A DNA stretch of 64,000 nt from Mycobacterium intracellulare ATCC 13950 (GTDB lineage Bacteria > Actinomycetota > Actinomycetes > Mycobacteriales > Mycobacteriaceae). This document shows, one piece after another, positions 43,064 to 54,089 of the stretch; the first letter of the stretch is position 1; every line of letters begins with the position of its first letter. Location of the stretch: NCBI RefSeq assembly GCF_000277125.1, contig NC_016946.1, forward strand, positions 4,836,001 to 4,900,000. The letters run 5' to 3'. The notes below the pieces were generated by a model. The model had not been told where the DNA came from, did no database searches, and was given only the letters and a program-made list of their open reading frames with translations. A program made the position numbers and the translations under genes.

Positions 43064-44208
43064 TGAGCCGGTTGACCTACACGCACGAGCATCACCAGTT
43101 CCGGGAACTGGTACGGGATTTCGTGCGACAGACGGTCGCGCCCAACCACGAGAGCTGGGAACGCGACGGCCAGTGGGACCGCTCGCTGTTCATCGAGGCG
43201 GGCAAGCTTGGGCTGCTGGGCTTTTCGGTGCCCGAGCATCTCGGCGGCCCGGGGGTGGACGACTTCCGCTACAACGCGATCGTGATCGACGAGTTGCAGC
43301 GGGCCGGGGCGGCCGCGGAGGCCATCGCCTTCACGCTGCAAAACGACGTGGTGCTGCCCTATCTCACCGACTTGACGACCCCGGAGCAACAACAGCGCTG
43401 GCTGCCCGGCGTGGTCACCGGCGAGACCGTGCTCGGCATCGGGATGACCGAGCCCGGCACCGGCAGCGATCTGGCCGGGATCCGCACGACCGCGGTGCGA
43501 GACGGCGACGACTACGTCGTCAACGGCGCCAAGACGTTCATCTCCAACGGTCAGGTCGGGGACCTGTTCGTCATCGCCGTGCGCACCTCGCCGGATCGCC
43601 ATCAGGGACTGTCGCTTCTGGTGGTCGACGCCGACACCCCGGGCTTTTCCCGCGGCCGCAACCTGGAGAAGATCGGCCTGCACGCCCAGGACACCAGCGA
43701 GCTCACCTTCACCGATATGCGGGTGCCGAAGGACAACCTGCTCGAATCAGAGGGCCGCGGCTTCTATCAGTTGATGAAGAACCTGCCCCAGGAGCGGCTC
43801 GCGCTCGGTGTCGGGGCGGTGGCCGCCGCGGAAACGATCCTGGCCGCAACCCTCGACTACGTCCGCGATCGCACGGCCTTTGGATCACCGATCGCCAGCT
43901 TCCAGCACAGCCAATTCGTGCTCGCCGAGTTGGCCACCGAAATCGACGTCGCGCGAACGTATCTCGACGACTGCCTCGCCGAGCACCTCGAGGGCGAGCT
44001 GACGGCCGCCCGGGCCGCCCGGCTGAAATGGTGGACCACCGACCTGCAGGTGCGCACCGCCGACCGCTGCCTGCAGTTGCACGGCGGGTACGGCTACATG
44101 CGCGAGTACAGCGTGGCGCGCGCGTTCGTCGACGCCCGCATCCAAACCATCTACGGCGGCACCAACGAGATCATGAAGACGATCATCGCCAAGGACCTGG
44201 GCCTGTAG
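43063..44208 (+). CDS. Acyl-CoA dehydrogenase, long-chain/isovaleryl type
   Basis: The 381-residue enzyme has GIGMTEPGTGSDLAGIRT and KTFISNGQVGDLFVIAV in the flavin domain, and LQLHGGYGYMREY near the C terminus. The usual base position in Y-E-G-T reads YGGTNEIMK, so Glu is missing there; instead NLPQERLALG places Glu244 where long-chain and isovaleryl-CoA dehydrogenases keep their base. It therefore differs in mechanism geometry and likely in substrate from its neighbour. It is translationally coupled to that gene. The TetR gene follows after nine bases. Confidence 0.9.
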   Translation: MSRLTYTHEHHQFRELVRDFVRQTVAPNHESWERDGQWDRSLFIEAGKLGLLGFSVPEHLGGPGVDDFRYNAIVIDELQRAGAAAEAIAFTLQNDVVLPYLTDLTTPEQQQRWLPGVVTGETVLGIGMTEPGTGSDLAGIRTTAVRDGDDYVVNGAKTFISNGQVGDLFVIAVRTSPDRHQGLSLLVVDADTPGFSRGRNLEKIGLHAQDTSELTFTDMRVPKDNLLESEGRGFYQLMKNLPQERLALGVGAVAAAETILAATLDYVRDRTAFGSPIASFQHSQFVLAELATEIDVARTYLDDCLAEHLEGELTAARAARLKWWTTDLQVRTADRCLQLHGGYGYMREYSVARAFVDARIQTIYGGTNEIMKTIIAKDLGL

Positions 44209-44217
44209 GGACAGCCG

Positions 44218-44889
44218 ATGGCCACCGACGTCGCCGACTACAGCGCCCTTCCCGCCGAGGAGGCGGTGCGCGCCGCCCGCGTCAGCTCGCGGCGCCGCCA
44301 GGTGCTCGATGCCGCGGTCAAAGTCATGGGCAGGACCGGGTTTCACCAGATGTCCATGCAGGACCTGGCCACCGAGGCTGAGGTCAGCGTCGGCCTGCTC
44401 TACAAATACTTCGGCGGCAAGGAAGACCTGCTGCTCGCCACGATCGTGCGCATCCTCGACGCGTTCCGCGATCAGCTGGCGCCGGTCATCGCCGCCGCCG
44501 GCGACGACGTCGTGGACCAGCTGACCGTGGGGGTCCGACGCTACATCCAGATCGTCGACGAGAACCTCGACGGCGTGGTCCTGACCTACCGGGAGAGCCG
44601 AACCCTCGGGGCGCCCGGCCGCACCCAGATCAAGGACCTCGAAATCGCCACGGCCGCACCGCTGCGCGCGGTGATCGAGGCCGGCGTCGCCCAGGGCGTC
44701 TTCCGCGGGGTCGACGTCGACCTCACCGTGTTCGACATCATGCTGCTCGCCCATGGCTGGGCGCTCAAGCACTGGCACTTCGGGCCGACCTACACCCTCG
44801 ACGAATACATCGCGTTGCAGATCGGCCACGTGCTGGGCGGATTGATCGCCGACGACCGCCGCGTCGACTACGCGCACGTGCTGGAATGA
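44218..44889 (+). CDS. TetR-family transcriptional regulator
   Basis: The 223-residue protein has the TetR DNA-binding domain at about residues 26-72: RRQVLDAAVKVMGRTGFHQM, then MQDLATEAEVSVGLLYKYFG with the recognition helix and the K-Y-F-G signature. The C-terminal ligand domain (VLTYRESRTLGAPGRTQIKD) resembles acyl-CoA-responsive members such as KstR2. As last gene of the SDR-acyl-CoA dehydrogenase run it probably represses that run until its acyl-CoA ligand is present. No clear operator palindrome was spotted in the 70-base region before the SDR. Confidence 0.9.
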   Translation: MATDVADYSALPAEEAVRAARVSSRRRQVLDAAVKVMGRTGFHQMSMQDLATEAEVSVGLLYKYFGGKEDLLLATIVRILDAFRDQLAPVIAAAGDDVVDQLTVGVRRYIQIVDENLDGVVLTYRESRTLGAPGRTQIKDLEIATAAPLRAVIEAGVAQGVFRGVDVDLTVFDIMLLAHGWALKHWHFGPTYTLDEYIALQIGHVLGGLIADDRRVDYAHVLE

Positions 44890-45521
44890 GGGGCATGGGA
44901 GTCACCGCACGCCGCGTCCGCGGCACGATCGCCTTGTTGGCCCTGGGAGCCGCCGCCGGCGTGCCCGCGGCGGGCGCCGATCCGGCCGCGGCGCTGCCCC
45001 CGATGGCGTCCAGCGGCAGCGGGCCGATCATCGGCGCGGGCTCCGCGGCGGCGCAGGGAATCGCCCAGCAGCTCTTCAGCTTTGGCAATCCTAACGTCGT
45101 GCAGGAGGTCGACGGCTCGGACGCGGCGCAGTTCATCACGTCCGCGGCGGGAGCCGCTAACCCGCAACTCGCGGGGCCCTTCTCGCTGCTGCGCCGGGCG
45201 TTGGCGTGCCAGACCGACAATTCGGGATTCGGGGCGCGCGCCTATCGGCGCAGCGACGGGCAGTGGGGCGGAGCGATGCTGGTTGCGGCCAAGAGCGCGA
45301 CGCCGAGCCTCGACGGCCTGGTGGGCTGCGTGAAGACCAATTGGCGAAGGACCGCCGCGGGCGGCGAAACCGCCATGTGCAACAACGGCTGGACCACGCC
45401 GACGTCCTACGACAGCCGCCGCGGCGAGACCTATTACATCCTGCTCGCCGGCACCGCCGCCGACTTCTGCAGCGACCTCAACGCCAAGTACAAGAGCGAC
45501 GCCAGCGCGTGGCCGTTCTGA
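44886..45521 (+). CDS. Secreted protein of unknown function
   Basis: The 211-residue product has a signal peptide (VRGTIALLALGAAAGVPAAGADP, cleavage near AGA-DP) and four cysteines in the mature part (LACQTD, VGCVKT, AMCNNG, FCSDLN), suggesting two disulphides. GTAADFCSDLNAKYKSDASA ends the protein. No family is recognised. The ATG overlaps the TetR stop by four bases; a second ATG nine bases on (44895) with GGGG in front is equally possible. It may be co-transcribed with the acyl-CoA dehydrogenase unit, but no functional link can be read from it. Confidence 0.78.
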   Translation: MRGMGVTARRVRGTIALLALGAAAGVPAAGADPAAALPPMASSGSGPIIGAGSAAAQGIAQQLFSFGNPNVVQEVDGSDAAQFITSAAGAANPQLAGPFSLLRRALACQTDNSGFGARAYRRSDGQWGGAMLVAAKSATPSLDGLVGCVKTNWRRTAAGGETAMCNNGWTTPTSYDSRRGETYYILLAGTAADFCSDLNAKYKSDASAWPF

Positions 45522-45900
45522 GCGGCCGCGATGCCCTCCCACCCGTCGCTGAAACAAATTGCCATCCCGACGGTTTCGCCGCGCGTCGGGCGGCGCGAGC
45601 TCGGGACCTATTTGAATTCATATCCAATTTGCGCAGCCACGCCGGCGAGCGGCGGGTAAATAGCGATCCAATATAGCCGCGACATAGGCCCCGCGCAGGA
45701 TAATTCCCATTCACCGGGCCACCGGATTTTGCTGAATTCCGTTCGCGGCCAGGCGGATGGATCCGAGCTGGGTTCGTCGGTCATCCGTTTGACGAATTCG
45801 TCGGAAATATTCGCGAAATCGCTTATCTGCGAGCGATTGACAACGTAAGCTCGCCGACATCGGGCCTTAGAATGTCGTCTCCCAGACGTAGGGGGTTCTA
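45522..45900. other. 379-base non-coding stretch of lower G+C
   Basis: The stretch is visibly richer in A+T than its neighbours (AATTCATATCCAATTTG, GATCCAATATAGCC). A 99-codon open frame on the minus strand (45608-45907) has no family-like sequence or ribosome binding site. The right end holds the leader of the small lipopeptide gene, with TAGGGGG at 45887-45893 as its ribosome binding site. Otherwise nothing is recognised. Confidence 0.5.
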
Positions 45901-46023
45901 ATGTCACGTCGTACTAGCAAAATCGTCGTCGCCGTGGTGCTGGCTTTCGCAGCGCCAATGACCTCGGCATGCACGATTCCGCTCGTTATCGACTGTGGAC
46001 CCGGTTTGACCTGCACCGGATAG
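45901..46023 (+). CDS. 40-residue lipoprotein-like peptide
   Basis: ATG at 45901, 7 bases after TAGGGGG, opens a 40-codon frame: MSRRTSKIVVAVVLAFAAP, then MTSACTIPLVI, ending DCGPGLTCTG. The N terminus has two arginines and a lysine, an 11-residue hydrophobic core, and TSAC as a lipobox-like site, so a 17-residue lipidated peptide with two further cysteines would remain. Codon choice is GC-rich in third positions. A hairpin terminator follows nine bases after the stop. No family is known to me. It could be a secreted small peptide or a chance frame; promoter-like context and its own terminator favour a gene. Confidence 0.5.
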   Translation: MSRRTSKIVVAVVLAFAAPMTSACTIPLVIDCGPGLTCTG

Positions 46024-46031
46024 CGGTAACC

Positions 46032-46063
46032 GAACGGACCCCGAGCTCAATTGGGGCCCGTTC
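46032..46063 (+). terminator. Hairpin terminator after the lipopeptide gene
   Basis: GAACGG-A-CCCC (46032-46042) pairs with GGGG-C-CCGTTC (46053-46063) around a ten-base loop, giving a ten-pair stem with one internal mismatch. No T run follows, as is common for mycobacterial terminators. Confidence 0.65.
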
Positions 46064-46330
46064 ACTCACATCACGCTTCGCGTAGCGAAGAGCACAAGGT
46101 GATCGGCCGGGGCCACAGCATGCCCTGATGCGCGCCGCGGCCCCGGCCGGGATCCGTTACCACACACGCTATTTCGGGTTATGGCGTCCGTAGAGGCGTC
46201 GAGATCGGCTTGGCCGCACGCATTTTCGGCCTCTTCGACTTCTGCTGTTGGCCCGGTGGCTCCGACGCGCCGCGCATCCGCGCGCACGTCGGCCTCGCCT
46301 TTCGTGGGTGCGGCGTCGTACGGTGGAGGC

Positions 46331-47725
46331 ATGTCGCGCCATCGTGTGGTCATCATCGGAAGCGGTTTCGGCGGGTTGACCGCGGCAAAGGCGCTCAAAC
46401 GCGCCCCCAAGGGCACCGAAGTCGAGGTCACCGTGATCTCGAAGACGACAACGCACCTCTTCCAGCCGCTGCTGTATCAGGTGGCCACAGGCATCCTGTC
46501 CGAAGGCGACATCGCGCCGACCACCAGACTGATCCTGCGCCGGCAGCGCAACGTCCGGGTGCTGTGGGGCGAAGTCTCCGCCATCGACCTCACCGCCAAG
46601 ACGGTCACATCGCACCTGATGGGCATGGAGACGGTGACGCCCTACGACAGCCTGATCGTGGCCGCCGGCGCACAGCAGTCCTACTTCGGCCACGACGAGT
46701 ACGCCGCCTTCGCGCCCGGGATGAAGAGCATCGACGACGCCCTCGAGCTGCGCGGCCGCATCCTCGGCGCCTTCGAGGCCGCCGAGGTCGCCACCGACCC
46801 GGCCGAGCGCAAACGCCGCCTGACCTTCGTGGTGGTCGGCGCCGGGCCCACCGGCGTCGAGCTGGCCGGCGAGATCGTCCAGCTGGCCGAGCGCACCCTG
46901 GCCGGCGCGTTCCGGACGATCACCCCCAGCGAATGCCGCGTCATCCTGCTCGACGCGGCGCCCGCGGTGTTGCCGCCGATGGGCACCAAGCTGGGCCTCA
47001 AGGCCCAGCGGCGGCTGGAAAAGATGGACGTCGAGGTCCAGCTCAACGCGATGGTGACCGCGGTCGACTACATGGGCATCACGATCAAGGAGAAGGACGG
47101 CGGCGAGCGCCGCATCGAATGCGCGTGCAAGGTGTGGGCGGCCGGGGTGCAGGCCAGCTCGCTGGGCGCGATGCTCGCCGAACAGTCCGACGGAACCGAA
47201 ACCGACCGTGCCGGAAGGGTGATCGTCGAACCCGACCTCACCGTCAAGGGGCACCCGTACGTGTTCGTCGTCGGCGACCTGATGTCGGTGCCCGGCGTGC
47301 CCGGGATGGCGCAGGGCGCGATCCAGGGCGCGAAATACGCCGCCACCGTCATCAAGCACGCGCTCAAGGGTGAGGACAATCCCGCCGACCGCAAGCCCTT
47401 CCGGTACGTGAACAAGGGCAGCATGGCGCTCATCTCCCGCTACAGTGCCGTCGCGCAGGTCGGCAAGGTGGAATTCGCCGGGTTCTTCGCCTGGCTGGCG
47501 TGGCTGGTGCTGCACCTGTACTACCTCATCGGCCACCGGAATCGACTGGCCGCCATGTTCGCCTGGGGGATCTCGTTCCTGGGCCGCACCCGCGGCCAGA
47601 TGGCCATCACCAGCCAGATGATCTACGCCCGGCCGCTGGTGAACTGGGTGGAGCAGCAGGCCGCCGAAGGCACGCTCGCGGCCGCCGAGCGCGCCGAGAC
47701 GGCCGAGCAGAAGGCGGCCGGCTAG
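46331..47725 (+). CDS. ndhA: Type II NADH dehydrogenase NdhA
   Basis: NdhA is a single-subunit, non-proton-pumping NADH:menaquinone oxidoreductase on the inner membrane face. The FAD fold RVVIIGSGFGGLTAAKAL (residues 5-22), the NADH fold FVVVGAGPTGVELAGEIV near 172, the quinone-site AQQSYFGHDEYA/LIVAAGA region, and VFVVGDLMSVPGVPGMAQGA near 317 are present. The C terminus has hydrophobic FFAWLAWLVLHLYYLIG for membrane association. ATG 46331 follows GGAGGC. Synteny next to metZ identifies it as NdhA rather than Ndh. Its TAG and the convergent metZ TAG share the four bases CTAG at 47722-47725. Confidence 0.95.
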   Translation: MSRHRVVIIGSGFGGLTAAKALKRAPKGTEVEVTVISKTTTHLFQPLLYQVATGILSEGDIAPTTRLILRRQRNVRVLWGEVSAIDLTAKTVTSHLMGMETVTPYDSLIVAAGAQQSYFGHDEYAAFAPGMKSIDDALELRGRILGAFEAAEVATDPAERKRRLTFVVVGAGPTGVELAGEIVQLAERTLAGAFRTITPSECRVILLDAAPAVLPPMGTKLGLKAQRRLEKMDVEVQLNAMVTAVDYMGITIKEKDGGERRIECACKVWAAGVQASSLGAMLAEQSDGTETDRAGRVIVEPDLTVKGHPYVFVVGDLMSVPGVPGMAQGAIQGAKYAATVIKHALKGEDNPADRKPFRYVNKGSMALISRYSAVAQVGKVEFAGFFAWLAWLVLHLYYLIGHRNRLAAMFAWGISFLGRTRGQMAITSQMIYARPLVNWVEQQAAEGTLAAAERAETAEQKAAG

Positions 47726-48948
47726 CTCAGAGCCCGATCGATGTCGGCGATCAGGTCGTCGGTGCCTTCGAGGCCGACGGAGATGCGGACCACGCCGTCG
47801 CCGAGCCCGATCGCCGCGCGGCCCTCCGGGCCCATCGCCCGGTGAGTGGTGGTCGCGGGATGTGTGACAAGGGATTTGGCGTCGCCGAGGTTGTTGGAGA
47901 TGTCGATCAGCGTCAACTTGTCCAGCACCTCGAAAGCCCGCTGTTTGGCCCTGCTGTCCGGGCAGTCGAGCGCGAAGGTGATCACCGTTCCGCCGCCCGA
48001 CATCTGGCGCTTGGCCAGGTCGTATTGCGGGTGTGAGGACAGATAGGGGTAGCGCACCCAGCTCACCGCCGGATGGGTCTCGAGGAATTCGGCGATCCGG
48101 TACGCCGAGGAATTGCTGTGCTCGACCCGGATGGCCATCGTCTCAAGACCTTTCAGCAACACCCAGGCGTTGAACGCGCTCATCGCCGGGCCGGTGTGCC
48201 GCATCAGTTTCTGCACCGGGCCGTCGATGTACTCCTTGTCGCCGAGGATGGCCCCGCCCAGCACCCGGCCCTGGCCGTCGATGTGCTTGGTGCCCGAGTA
48301 CACCACCACGTCGACGCCGAGCGGAACGCCCTGCTGCAGCAGCGGTGTGGCGAAAACGTTGTCCAGCACCACCTTTGCGCCCGCGGCGTGGGCCAGCTCG
48401 GTCACCGCGGCGATGTCCACCAGCGACTGCATCGGATTCGACGGCGTTTCGAAGAACACCGCCGTGGTGGGCACCGACAACGCCTGTTCCCACTGGGACA
48501 GGTCGTCGCCGTCGACGAAGACGGTTTCGACACCCCAGCGCGGCAGGATCTCGTTGCACACCACGAAACACGAGCCGAACAGGCTGCGCGACGCGACCAA
48601 CCGGTCCCCCGCGCCCAGCAGCGCGCCCAGTGACGTGAACACCGCCGCCATGCCGCTCGCGGTGGCAAACGCCGCCGGTGCCCCTTCGAGCAGGCGCAGC
48701 CGCTCCTCGAACATCGTCACGGTCGGGTTGCCGTACCGCGAGTAGACGAAGCGGTCGACCTCGCCGGTGAACGACTGCTCGGCGACCGCCGCGGTTTCGT
48801 AGACGTAGCCCGACGTCAGGTACAGCGCCTCGGCGGTCTCGTCGAACCCCGAGCGCAGCAGCCCACCGCGCACGCCGATGGTCGCCTGGCTGACGCCTTC
48901 GGGCAACGGTGCGGGAGTGCGAACCGAGTCGTGATCGGCGGGCGTCAT
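47722..48948 (-). CDS. metZ: O-succinylhomoserine sulfhydrylase MetZ
   Basis: MetZ is a PLP enzyme of the Cys/Met metabolism family that makes homocysteine directly from activated homoserine and sulphide. The 408-residue sequence shows YSRYGNPTVTMFEERL, ASGMAAVFTSLGALLGAGD (PLP-phosphate loop), TPSNPMQSLVDI, VLDNVFATPLLQQG and the PLP lysine in VYSGTKHIDGQGRV near residue 218. It begins seven bases after a rhodanese gene, an arrangement shared with M. tuberculosis (Rv0390-Rv0391) that hints at sulphide or persulphide supply for methionine synthesis. Confidence 0.96.
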   Translation of the reverse strand: MTPADHDSVRTPAPLPEGVSQATIGVRGGLLRSGFDETAEALYLTSGYVYETAAVAEQSFTGEVDRFVYSRYGNPTVTMFEERLRLLEGAPAAFATASGMAAVFTSLGALLGAGDRLVASRSLFGSCFVVCNEILPRWGVETVFVDGDDLSQWEQALSVPTTAVFFETPSNPMQSLVDIAAVTELAHAAGAKVVLDNVFATPLLQQGVPLGVDVVVYSGTKHIDGQGRVLGGAILGDKEYIDGPVQKLMRHTGPAMSAFNAWVLLKGLETMAIRVEHSNSSAYRIAEFLETHPAVSWVRYPYLSSHPQYDLAKRQMSGGGTVITFALDCPDSRAKQRAFEVLDKLTLIDISNNLGDAKSLVTHPATTTHRAMGPEGRAAIGLGDGVVRISVGLEGTDDLIADIDRALS

Positions 48949-48955
48949 GCCCGGA

Positions 48956-49396
48956 TCAACCTTGCTTCCAAGGCAATCCGATCGCCCGCCAGCCCGACTC
49001 GCCGCGATGACCGTTGGCGTCCAGCTGGCCCTCGAAGCCGTCCAGGATGTTGTAGGCCGGCGTGATGCCCAGCTGGGTCGCCACCTCGGCGGCGCCGATG
49101 GAGCGGTTTCCGGAGCGACACAAAAACAGCACCGGGCGATCCGCGTCGGTTTCGGCCGGCGCCACCTGCTCGCGCAGCTGGTCGGCGAAGTTCGCGTTGG
49201 GCCTGCCGTCGGAGGAATTCCACTCTAGGAACAGCACCTCGCGGCCGAGGCTGGACAGATCGGGCACCCCGACGAATCGCCATTCGGCGTCGGTGCGCAC
49301 GTCGACCAGCACGGCGTTCGGATTGTCGCTGAGCAGTTTCCATGCCTCCAGGGGCGAGATGTCGCCCGCGTAGGAGTGTCCGCGCTCTGTGCTCAT
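48956..49396 (-). CDS. Rhodanese-domain sulphurtransferase
   Basis: This single-domain rhodanese has 146 residues. AVLVDVRTDAEWRFVGVPDL is the CH2A-like strand, and the active-site loop is VLFLCRSGNRSIGAAEVA with the persulphide cysteine near residue 97 and the loop C-R-S-G-N-R. It ends GFEGQLDANGHRGESGWRAI. ATG 49396 is preferred to one at 49435. The gene sits immediately upstream of metZ and is probably translated from the same mRNA, so it may channel sulphur to MetZ; that link is inference. Confidence 0.92.
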   Translation of the reverse strand: MSTERGHSYAGDISPLEAWKLLSDNPNAVLVDVRTDAEWRFVGVPDLSSLGREVLFLEWNSSDGRPNANFADQLREQVAPAETDADRPVLFLCRSGNRSIGAAEVATQLGITPAYNILDGFEGQLDANGHRGESGWRAIGLPWKQG

Positions 49397-49512
49397 GCTC
49401 GTATTCCCTCGTCCTTCGTACGCATCGTCAGCCACCCCGGCGAGATTGCCCCCCGCGCGGCGCTACCTGACCTGCGATCGTATCGAGACCGGCGCCGCGC
49501 GCATCTCGGGGC

Positions 49513-50709
49513 TCAGCCGCGGGGCGCCGGGGCGGCCAGCCGTTCGGCGGCCTGGCCGGCGCGCTCGCGGGCCGCCGTCACCTCCGGCGCGGTCGCCAAC
49601 GCCCGGAACCCGCTCCCGGAGACGCGCAGGTCGCTCTCCGGCACGCTCAGCGCGCCGATCAACGCGGCGGGGTCATGGGGATCGGCCGGGCCCGCCACCC
49701 GGGCGGCGGCCGGCGACACCATCATGGTGTCCACCGGCAGGCCCAGGATGGTGCGGGCCTGCAGCTCGAACGCCGAAAGTCGCTGGCTGCGCAGGGTCAC
49801 CCAGGCGCTGTCGGCCGGGCGCGACGTGACGTCGGCGAAGTACACCTCGTCGCCGTTGACCATCAATTCGACCCCGAACACGCCGCGCCCGCCCAGCGCC
49901 TTGACGATCCGCGCGGCGATCGACCTCGCGGCGTCCGTCGCGGCCGCGCTCATCTTCTGGGGCTGCCAGGATTCCAGCACCTGCCCGTCGGACCCGCGGT
50001 GCCCGATGGGTGAGCAGAATTCGATGGCCGGCCCCGACGGGCCCTCGCTGCGCACCGCCAGCAGGGTCACGTAGAACTCGACCTCGACCACGGTTTCGGC
50101 CAGCACCCGGGCGGAGGACTGGTCGCCCACCGCGCGGCGCCAGGCGGGTTCGATGTCCTCGCGGCGCGCCACCACCGACTGCCGCTGCCCGGTCGGCCCG
50201 GCCACCGGCTTGACCAGCAGCGGGTACCCGGCGTGCGCGCCGACCGCCTCGAGTTCGCCCAGCGATCCGACGAACCAGAACGGCGCGGTGGGCAGCCCCA
50301 GCTCGTCGGCGGCCAGCCGGCGCAGCCCTTCGCGGTCGGCGGTGAGCCGCATGGCGCGGGCGCTGGGCACCAGCTCGCCGTCGAGGGCGTCGAGGGCCCC
50401 GGTGGCGACCGCGTCGGTGATGGTGACGACGAGGGTGGGTTGCAGCCGCCCGACCGCCTGCGCCAGCTCGTCGGCGTCGGTCATGTCGAGCACCAGCGCC
50501 TGGTCGGCGACCCCGTGCGCCGGCGCGTGGGGGTGCCGGTCGGCGGCGATCACCCGGGCCCCGAGGCGTCCCAGGGCGATCGCCAGCTCCCGGCTGATCT
50601 CGCCGGAACCCAGCAGCAGCACCGTCGGGCGCGCGTCGGTGGGGGCCGGTGGGGGCACGACGAGCGCCGTCGTCTCGTCGTCGCGTCCGTCCGTCACGCC
50701 GTCAGTCAC
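49513..50709 (-). CDS. purT: Formate-dependent phosphoribosylglycinamide formyltransferase PurT
   Basis: PurT is an ATP-grasp enzyme that formylates GAR with formate and ATP, an alternative to folate-dependent PurN in purine synthesis. The 398-residue protein has TVLLLGSGEISRELAIALGR at the N terminus, VTITDAVATGALDAL, LVKPVAGPTGQRQSVVARRE (ATP-grasp) and GGRGVFGVELMVNGDEVYFA with VTSRPADSAWVTL near the C terminus; the E. coli enzyme has S-x-R-P-H-D at this point. GTG/ATG at 50709 begins 29 bases after the thioesterase stop, making a likely purA-thioesterase-purT transcript. Confidence 0.95.
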   Translation of the reverse strand: MTDGVTDGRDDETTALVVPPPAPTDARPTVLLLGSGEISRELAIALGRLGARVIAADRHPHAPAHGVADQALVLDMTDADELAQAVGRLQPTLVVTITDAVATGALDALDGELVPSARAMRLTADREGLRRLAADELGLPTAPFWFVGSLGELEAVGAHAGYPLLVKPVAGPTGQRQSVVARREDIEPAWRRAVGDQSSARVLAETVVEVEFYVTLLAVRSEGPSGPAIEFCSPIGHRGSDGQVLESWQPQKMSAAATDAARSIAARIVKALGGRGVFGVELMVNGDEVYFADVTSRPADSAWVTLRSQRLSAFELQARTILGLPVDTMMVSPAAARVAGPADPHDPAALIGALSVPESDLRVSGSGFRALATAPEVTAARERAGQAAERLAAPAPRG

Positions 50710-50738
50710 GGCTCAAGGATAGGTCGGTTCGGCGAGTG

Positions 50739-52699
<1,961 letters not shown>

Positions 52700-52889
52700 C
52701 TACTGTGGTTCTGCTGGCAGAACGCCAGATCTTGCACCGCTGCAACGGTTTTCGACATCGCCCGATGGCTCGCACTGCCGTCGGGTGACGGCGCCTCGGT
52801 TGGCCGCGTCGTGACCGTGCGCGTAGCTGCACGCGTCTTTGCTTGCCGCGCTCACGTGGCGATCCTAGACGTCGGGCCTCGCATGGTGC

Positions 52890-53906
52890 TCAGGGGCTTG
52901 CCGCCACCGGCGGCTTCGCCGCGCACACGCCGTTGCGCGACGGCGCGTCCAGCATCAGGCACAGGCCGTTGGCGTCACGGTCGTATCGCTTGGCCGCCCA
53001 ACCGGGCCACGCCGGTTTCCCGTTCCAGCTGACCAGCGTCCAGCCATCGTGGGGATTGCCCTGGATCTCGACGATGCCGGTGTTGGGCAGCGGGTCGAAA
53101 AGCAGGAGCAACTGTTCGGGGTTTCTGACGGTCGTCATCGTCCCGATGCCGATGTCGAATTCGCTGGAGAACGCGACCTCTCTGATCCTGCCGTCGGACG
53201 CGCGGACCGGGTTGGCCAACGCGCTGCCGTACATCCTTGCGAGCATGTCGTTGAAGCCGCTCGCGGTCGTCGCCGCGTTGCCGGACATCGTCTGGAGCGC
53301 GCCGCTGAAACGCCTGTGGAACTCGTACCCGTTGGGGTCGGCCGAGCCCGGCGCGAGCATCGGCACGACGCGCAGCCCGAGCAACCACGCGACCGGTGCC
53401 AGCAGGTACGCCAGCCCCGCCAGGCTGAACTGCGGCATCCCGTTGAAGATGCCCGCGTCGATCTCGTTGAGCCCGGGCAGCACCTGCACATTCATCCCCA
53501 GCGCCGCCGCCAACGGCGCCGCGGTCTGCTGCGTCCTGATCAACTGCGACGCGAAGATCGCGGCGACCGGGCCCTTCGCCGCGAGCACATTGGCGACGTC
53601 CTGCGCCTGTTGTTGGCCAAGCGCGGTGAGCGCGGCCCCGGGCACCGCCGTATCGATCACCCTCGCGGCGTTGGCCACCGACTGCCCGTGGCGCACCAAA
53701 TCGATCACGATCGACTCGTCGGCCGACGCCCGCGCCGATGCGAGGCACAGCAGGACGGCCGAAAGCAGCACGGCGCCAAGGCGACCGAGGTGCGTCGTCA
53801 GCAACGGAGGCGGGCGGGGCCGGCGCCGTACCCGAGCGGCGCGGGCCGCACGGCGGAGAAAATGGGGGTGAGGCGGCGAATGGTCGTTCTCCGTTCTCTC
53901 AGCCAC
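52890..53906 (-). CDS. Secreted histidine-phosphatase-family protein (start uncertain)
   Basis: The catalytic core is a phosphoglycerate-mutase-like histidine phosphatase: IDLVRHGQSVANAARVIDTA with the nucleophile R-H-G, ASQLIRTQQTAAPLA, LNEIDAGIFNG with the acid, and a later NPHDGWTL segment. A signal sequence (RLGAVLLSAVLLCLASARASA, ending A-S-A) precedes it, so it is exported. The start is unclear: GTG 53906 gives a long basic lead (RRAARAARVRRRPRP), TTG 53804 gives a compact signal peptide; neither has a strong ribosome binding site. Substrate unknown. As I recall, M. tuberculosis lacks this gene next to purA. Confidence 0.8.
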   Translation of the reverse strand: MAERTENDHSPPHPHFLRRAARAARVRRRPRPPPLLTTHLGRLGAVLLSAVLLCLASARASADESIVIDLVRHGQSVANAARVIDTAVPGAALTALGQQQAQDVANVLAAKGPVAAIFASQLIRTQQTAAPLAAALGMNVQVLPGLNEIDAGIFNGMPQFSLAGLAYLLAPVAWLLGLRVVPMLAPGSADPNGYEFHRRFSGALQTMSGNAATTASGFNDMLARMYGSALANPVRASDGRIREVAFSSEFDIGIGTMTTVRNPEQLLLLFDPLPNTGIVEIQGNPHDGWTLVSWNGKPAWPGWAAKRYDRDANGLCLMLDAPSRNGVCAAKPPVAASP

Positions 53907-54089
53907 TCGTTGGCGGGATTCCGCACAACGTAGGCCCTGTGGCAGGAGTAAAGTATCCGGGTGTTTCCAGGCGGCGCCGCAACAACTTTCGCAGTCCGAC
54001 ACCATGTTGTGACTGTGTCGTTATGGCCCATTGATCGAGCCAGAGTCGTTGGAAGTCAAACAGATTGGAACAGCTTGATTGGATAGCTT

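Noticed and set aside
45608..45907. 99-codon frame on the minus strand in the gap before the small lipopeptide
   Set aside because: No ribosome binding site, no recognisable domain, and it overlaps the leader of the better-supported small gene.
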